Shown here: piece by piece, positions 59,001-64,000 of the stretch | Numbering within the stretch: the first letter of the stretch is position 1 | How the letters are laid out: every line of letters begins with the position of its first letter | Assembly (NCBI GenBank): GCA_020002185.1 | Contig: CM034531.1 | Location: 40,967,690-41,031,689 of the forward strand | Reading direction: 5' to 3' | Origin: Paraescarpia echinospica | Taxonomy: Eukaryota; Annelida; Polychaeta; Sabellida; Siboglinidae | Length of the DNA stretch: 64,000 nucleotides | The notes under the pieces: model-generated | Told to the model about the DNA's origin: nothing | What the model saw: the letters and a program-made list of their open reading frames with translations, nothing else | Databases searched by the model: none | Made by a program: the position numbers and the translations under genes

Positions 59001-62000
59001 ATGATGATGAAAACTTCTTCGATCAATCGGGTATACCCAAAACTGTCATAATGCATACAAAACTCATCGGAATCGGCCTATTATTAGCTGAGATATGACC
59101 ACATCGGGTTTTAGCCTATATCAACGCCGGCCATTTTTTATGTATGCTAATTAAGGGGTGTTAAAGAATCACAAAATGTATGTCCTATATCAAGATTTGA
59201 TACCAAAGGTCACCAAACGTTGTGATTTCTTCCAAAAATAAACATTCAAAACCCTAAGACAGCAGACTAATGGGGTACTTTCTCGCTTGCCATGCGCGTT
59301 TTTCTTGGGCGCGTAGCTTTAAATGCAAACTAATATAGCCGGCGCGCGCGGTAAAGGTGCTGCGACGACGACGCCGACGCATTCGTAATTAGTTTGTCTC
59401 CGTATTTCTGGTAATGTTTTTTTCTAAACGTCAATTTCGATACTGTTCCTAACAAATGCAGTTATGTATTAGTTTTGATGTTTCGATAACTTTCGTTTAG
59501 TCTATTCCGCAACAACTACATTATCACAGTGTCACGTCTCAGTGTGTGGAGTGTGTCACCTGTCGTCGTGATGCAGGACGACCGTCTCCTTCAGCTCGAC
59601 GCCGTTGTGCAGCACGAGACCGTCGAGAGGCGTTAACCTCACCTCGCCTCTCTTGTTTGTCACCTTTGCATGGCTCTTCGCAATCCTACAACAAGCTCTC
59701 ATTGTCTTACCCTCAGGCGGGTAGTCAACCGTGTATATTATTGTCGCCGGGAATTACACTGTGGTTTGTGCGAATAACAGAAATGCTGATAAAATAGTTA
59801 TGCTTCATTCCAAGAACTGACAACATTTCTGATATGCATATTAATGTTTTTGGGTCTATTGGCAATCCGCATAAATACATAAGCACATGATGCAAACGTT
59901 ACTTGTTTCCGAATGTCCCGGTTATCGGACCAATTGGATAGATATAAGGATCGGGAAAGGAGTTCGGGGCGTTTGCAAACACTCTATAAATGACAACTTA
60001 CCGAGGTCCGTTCAAAACGATTTCCGGGTTGGTTTTGTCTTTTCCATTTCCTACGATAGATTCCTCTGAAGAGATCAGACACATCATTTACTGACACGGA
60101 CTATCTACGCATTCACGTTGATTTGTAACAAAAACTGTGATAGCGCTTCTTCTACGATATGACTTTTTACCAAGAAACACAAAATGTTCGTTATCAAATA
60201 ATTATAATTATGTCCTCTTTATGGGTACACGCTCACACGCACACGCACACACATTTTTCCAGTCACCTCTCTAATAACATGACGTACACTACAACAGAAG
60301 GTAAGGCCTAAACTGTAAATGTGTTTCCAGTTTGATCACAATGCCTCATGGTAGCCTATTAAGTGATGGGTGTCACTGGTTACTGGACATCCCTGGCATC
60401 TGCCCTCCAAGATGTGCATATCCAGCCCGTAGATTTCATTTATACACCCACCCGCTTTGGCGAGGTGGATGAGTTTTCCATTGAGTGCCGGGTCTTCATT
60501 GAGGTTGCTGAAATGAGGTATCTGCCGCTCTTCCTCAAGGTGTTGTCTCTCCTTTGCTTGCAATTCCTGCAGACAGATGGTACACGTGTCGTCAACAAGT
60601 ACCGTGTTCACTGTCAAAGGAACGTTTTATACTACACCAAACGATGTGTTTTATTTGTACTCAAATATGCAGTCTTATGTGTCGTATCCTCTACAGTATT
60701 AAGATTATTTTTGACTCTAGTAGCATAACCAGTTACCATTGTTTTATCGATAGAAAGTACTACAACACCGACGTAACCACGCGCGGTAGTCTAACGTTTC
60801 GACTATTTATATAAAAACCAGAATCGCAATTATAACACAACGAAATGACAGATTATACGAACTGCTCACTTCCATTTCTTTCCTGGAGTTGAGGAGTCGC
60901 TTCTGCCACGCCGTCTCGATGTCATCCATCTGATCCTTGTAACGCTGGATCTGACAACATGAACATGGCATCGTCACACTATCAGCAACGCTTTGTCGCT
61001 TTGTTATGCACATATCTCACAACACAGAAGGGGACTGGTCACCACATAACAAATTAACTTGTAAAGGACTTGATGTATGTTCGTCAATCAACATACATTA
61101 TATATATATATAATATATATATATATATGTATATATATATACATATATATATACATATATGTATATATATATATGTGGTCGATTCTCACTAAACCTGGAC
61201 ACATTGTCGATTTGGCGACCTTTCGTATATCGTTTTCATTTTTTTTCAGAGAAAGGTGATCTCGACTAAATTTGACTGGCGTTACTCATAAATCATTCAT
61301 GCATACATATGTAATATATTTTAAGTCTTGCATATATAATATTTAATGTTGGAATAAAGCATGTTTCTTTCTCCAATTAATGAACACGAAATGTTGCGTT
61401 TTGATATCGGTTAAATAGTATTTCAACGAAAATAATTATCAAAAATCAGTCTTTCCTGCTAGCACAATCATTAATTTTTTATATATTGTTTGCTTACATT
61501 TATTATACATCGTGTGACATATTAGTTGTGCATATCCTTTGAATGGCGGGCCAGTTAATGAAATAAGACAAATGTGTCAAGGTTTTGTAAGAATGGGCCA
61601 TATATATATATATGTATATATATATATACATATATATAATTATTATACCACCTTTACTATTACTTTGAACGATGGTGGACGTTTGTGTGACATTTACACT
61701 TGATCAAACTAACTTAGTTGTGCTACTCTTGCTTGTCCCTGTTAACGATTTTGCTCAATGATTCTTGTATGTTGCACCTCTGAGCTCAGCTTCCTGGGGA
61801 TTTAGGTGCTATAAAAGTTTGTCATTATTATTATTATTACTACTTATATCATAAATTGAAAGGCATCGTTGCTTCTGAACCAGCCTCAGTCTTCATGGTC
61901 TCTATAAGAGGACAATGGCAGAGATCCAAAAGTATATCACCTCTCTCTCCTGCTCTTCTCGTAGTTTCTGGATATCTGAAATATGTACAATAAAGGTCGT

Positions 62001-63345
62001 TTAAAGGCTGAGCTTACTGACAGACGACAGGAGATGGTGGTAGGTGTGATGGACAACGGGTTTGGTTATGGTATGGTAGAGTTACTCTCAGGAGTAAATG
62101 CAGCCCGATTAAAAGTCGTCGACACTGCACAGGAGACCAACAATCAAGTATGAGCATGCAATCCAGGTACTACATTCGTTGGAGGAAACATGAAGGACAA
62201 TCCATCATAAACGCACTAACAACTACATCAAGCTAATCGCAGTCTTTGAAACGCTATTCAGATTTGTTCACAGTAATCGTACATTCTGTTACTGCGAAAA
62301 CAGAGATGACAATACTATTACGTGTGCGAAACACGGAGATGGTTGTGCAACCGGTTTGACTATGACAACTAAAATTGGAACGATTTACCATCGTCGGTGT
62401 ATCCGTGCGCCGTCGCAATGCGTGCATTCTCGAGTTCGTGCAGTAACTTCTCTTTTTCAGCAATTAAATCCTGTAATGGCAAACACGTACGTAACGATTA
62501 ATGTAATGTCTTATTACAACGTTGTGCGAATAACGTATTAGCTAGCCTCATAGCAATGCCACATTACTTGCCAAAGTGTTGTCGGTTACTAGCAAGACTA
62601 ACAGTATGTATAACTATTTGATTAAATTCGAAAAGCCGAGTTCAGAGGTGCATCAAAACAAACGGGTTGGGCAAACGTCGTTTGTCTTTCCTTGTGGTTT
62701 GGAGCAGTGGGTTAATGTGCCGAATGGGGTTCCCAATGAGCGTCGTTTGAGTCATAGCTGAAGTGCGGGCTGGCATGGACATCGACGGCCTATGTCACAA
62801 GGTCGAGTATCCATCGACGGCCTACAACGCAAGGACGAGTATCCGTCGACGGCCTACGACACAAGGTTGAGTATCCATCGTCGGCCTACGACACAAGGAC
62901 GAGTATCCATCGACTGCCTACCACACAAGGACGAGTATCCTTCGACGGCCTACGACACAAGGACGAGGGTCCTTCGACGACCTACGTCACAAAGTCGAGT
63001 GTCCATTGAAGGTCTACGACACAACGACGAGTATTTATTGAAGGCCTAACACACAAGGACAAGTGTCCAATGACAAGGACGAGTATTCACTGATTGCCTA
63101 CGACACAAGGACGAGTATCCACCTATGGCCTATGACACAAGGACGAGTATCCATTGATTGCCTACAACACACGGACGAGTGTCCATCGACGGACTACGAC
63201 ACACGGACGAGTGTCCATCGACGGACTACGACACAAGGACGAGTGTCCATCAACGGCCTACGACACAAGGGGCTCACCTGAATGAGTTTGTTTGTCGCTT
63301 CCTGGTTCACTTTGGCCACTGTGCGAATTGACTTGGCCCTGTCCG
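46761..63345 (-). CDS. KIF28: Kinesin-3 family protein, KIF28/KLP-6 type (C-terminal 564 residues; 5' part beyond the window)
   Basis: A microtubule motor of the kinesin-3 class. Exons in transcript order: 63345-63278, 62470-62389, 61976-61942, 60950-60870, 60566-60452, 60065-60002, 59685-59560, 57985-57837, 53490-53342, 52860-52723, 51458-51363, 51043-50918, 50444-50376, 49717-49559, 48539-48438, 47877-47800, 46820-46761. All join in frame to a TAA stop. The first exon holds the motor's end (ADRAKSIRTVAKVNQEATNK), followed by a short coiled coil (DLIAEKEKLLHELEN). HFSNLNEDPALNGKLIHL leads into an FHA domain, then a C2/MBS-like tail with DPFWEPPETDVIVG and ending in a coiled coil. With a usual motor of about 370 residues the total would be near 930, matching KLP-6/KIF28 and too short for KIF1 or KIF13. 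The 49717 acceptor (TTGTATAG) is the least certain junction. A pogo element sits in the intron between exons 57985-57837 and 53490-53342. Confidence 0.87.
51567..51877 (+). mobile_element. tRNA-derived SINE, second Deu-like copy
   Basis: Same family as the copy at 40765-41093: A box (TGGTGCAGTGGCTAGAACG), B box (GGTTCGAATTC), core with TTTGGGCAAGTTCG and CTGTATGAGTGAGTACCTGG, tail with GTAAAGCGCTTTGAACAGTC. ACAACT flanks both ends (51561-51566 and 51878-51883). It is slightly shorter and is inserted antisense in a kinesin intron. Confidence 0.85.
52950..53045. repeat. TA microsatellite
   Basis: Nearly pure TATATA/TATGTATA sequence in a kinesin intron, self-complementary, no coding value. Confidence 0.9.
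54040..56895 (+). mobile_element. pogo/Tigger-like transposon with PHD-type finger
   Basis: The ends GGGGAAAGTCCCT (left) and, reversed, CGGGAAAGTCCCT (right) form inverted repeats differing only at the first base. TA flanks both sides (54038-54039 and 56896-56897), the target typical of Tc1/mariner/pogo elements. Inside both ends are many copies of a subterminal motif, CCCCAAAGCGC, in both orientations, extending about 600 bp on the left and about 250 bp on the right. It carries a decayed transposase in the plus direction, opposite to the host kinesin gene. Confidence 0.85.
54798..56444 (+). pseudogene. Decayed pogo-like transposase
   Basis: Translation in shifting frames gives a recognisable transposase. 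First comes a pipsqueak-type helix-turn-helix (EADLQEALFALQHDESYRSV, YGIPRRTLQRH). Next is the DDE core: WYMDESGL with the first Asp, KPGRIVAKKGQKQVG, LFVDGHKSLEAM with the second Asp (the family usually has Asn where Gly follows Asp here), and SFPPHTTHRLQPLDKCYFG with the third. The C-terminal PHD-like finger has YRCIYCSEVY, WLQCPLYRQWYHEKCG and a last Cys. Frameshifts fall near 54945, 55120, 55435 and 55840, and a TGA near 55549 replaces what is usually Trp. The copy is inactive. Confidence 0.85.
57837..60566 (-). other. Kinesin FHA domain exons
   Basis: Four exons encode a forkhead-associated domain, a phosphopeptide-binding fold found next to kinesin-3 motors. The order is NLNEDPALNGKLIHL, then ESIVGNGKDKTNPEIVLNGP, then IAKSHAKVTNKRGEVRLTPL with LHNGVELKETVVLHHDDR, then IRFGSNNLFVFTHPQEAAAL. 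The usual FHA pattern is present: glycine before the ligand loop, a histidine in the SHA motif, an asparagine-glycine pair (HNGV), then DR followed by FG. KNSGLQFGDE leads to the second coiled coil. Confidence 0.88.
57986..59559. other. Kinesin intron, nothing recognised
   Basis: 1.6 kb of AT-rich intron with a GC-rich patch at about 59335-59380 (GCCGGCGCGCGCGGTAAAGG). No repeat, exon or RNA gene found. Confidence 0.45.
61098..61175. repeat. TA microsatellite
   Basis: TATATATA and TATACATATATA sequence, self-complementary, in a kinesin intron. A shorter similar tract lies at about 61595-61640. Confidence 0.9.
62780..63270. repeat. 32-bp minisatellite touching a kinesin 5' splice site
   Basis: About 15 units (CGACGGCCTACGACACAAGG plus ACGAGTATCCAT) run up to within six bases of the donor CAG|GTGAGC at 63278. 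The intron reads GTGAGC and then passes directly into CCTTGTGTCGTAGGCC, part of the unit. The repeat does not contain exon bases, unlike the DMTF1 and SUCLG2 arrays. Confidence 0.9.
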
Positions 63346-64000
63346 CTGAAAGAACAAGTTACCTGGAATTACAGTTAGATAACATTGTAAAGTAAACTCT
63401 TGCTTTATTTAGACAAGCCCAAAAATGATGGAAATAGTTTTAACTCAAATGGATTACCTGAAACCACAATCACTATCAGTTCCGGTTGTACGGGTGTATC
63501 TCTTATGAAGTTCTGATGTTATGATTTGGGATGAAGTTAGACGCCTAGACGAGCATACGGCACATTGCTTTGGAGATGTGATCACTGAACATATCGCAGT
63601 GATTAGAAAGACCAGTCTACGAGGAGGCATGGAGCCACCAACTGTAAGCGTGGCATGTAGAGCCTACTATTAAGACAAAACATAAAAATCGTCCCCCCAA
63701 AGCGAATTTAATTGATTGTAAACTAGAAGTTGGTGAACATATAATGGCGTCTTGCACGTATCCTTCCTTTGCCAAAAAATAAAACAGATCGATATACTAC
63801 CGAGTCGTAGGGCCTATATTACAATTAATTTAGTAACTTAAGATGCAGGGGTATATAATGACAATATCTAGATAGAGATGGCATTTAAGTGTTATACATC
63901 TTAATCCACGTTTCTAGCAAACCTGCATTATACCAGCTGTGATATAAGAAACGAGACTGAAAGTGCGAGTTTCGTTGATAGCAGCGGCACCGGTAGGTCT
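63346..64000. other. Kinesin intron up to the window edge
   Basis: The next upstream motor exon should end with a single G (the following exon starts in phase with CG). I could not place it here, so it probably lies beyond 64000. Nothing else is recognised. Confidence 0.5.

Noticed and set aside
46761..63345. KIF1 or KIF13 identity
   Set aside because: The tail ends about 565 residues after the motor, with no PH or CAP-Gly domain; the DPFWEPPE and WDKNKFLNR order fits KIF28/KLP-6.

Overview
The window is nuclear DNA of an animal. Genes are cut into short exons with GT-AG introns, and introns and flanks are filled with minisatellites, tRNA-derived SINEs and cut-and-paste transposons. Three protein genes can be rebuilt exon by exon, with every junction keeping frame. 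Protein similarity to vertebrate orthologues is strong but the repeat landscape is not vertebrate. A lancelet (amphioxus) is my best guess. I recall that minisatellites spanning exon-intron junctions ('mirages') were reported at the amphioxus Adh locus, and the SINEs look Deu-like. This is inference, and another marine invertebrate is possible.

Layout. (1) 2042-27120, minus strand: complete coding region of DMTF1 (cyclin D-binding Myb-like transcription factor 1), 16 coding exons, 838 codons. (2) 28621-41661, plus strand: complete SUCLG2 (mitochondrial GTP-forming succinyl-CoA ligase beta subunit), 11 exons, 423 codons. It is divergent from DMTF1, with 1.5 kb between the two start codons. (3) 46761-63345, minus strand: the 3' 17 exons of a KIF28/KLP-6-type kinesin-3 (end of motor, coiled coil, FHA domain, C2/MBS-like tail). 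It converges on SUCLG2, and most of its motor lies beyond the right edge. The three genes have unrelated jobs (transcription, TCA cycle, transport); nothing suggests a functional cluster.

Mobile elements. An apparently intact autonomous hAT transposon (32194-35382, two-exon 701-codon transposase, perfect 13-bp terminal inverted repeats) sits in SUCLG2 intron 4. Four non-autonomous hAT-like elements lie at 2950-3588, 7224-8303, 14139-15004 and 35844-36762. A decayed pogo/Tigger-type element with a PHD-like finger (54040-56895) sits in a kinesin intron. There are also a foldback element (45550-46190), a small MITE (1554-1709), a LINE reverse-transcriptase relic (11455-11880) and three tRNA-SINE copies.

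The most unusual signal is the minisatellites of DMTF1 and SUCLG2. In at least ten places the repeated unit is a copy of an exon-intron junction: the last bases of an exon plus its 5' splice site, or the end of an intron plus its 3' splice site and the first bases of the next exon. This puts well over a hundred near-consensus decoy splice sites in two genes. In one case (DMTF1 exon 13) the 69-bp unit stays in frame and could add 23-residue protein repeats by acceptor choice. The left two thirds of the window is dense in such arrays. From about 43 kb to 62.7 kb they are nearly absent.
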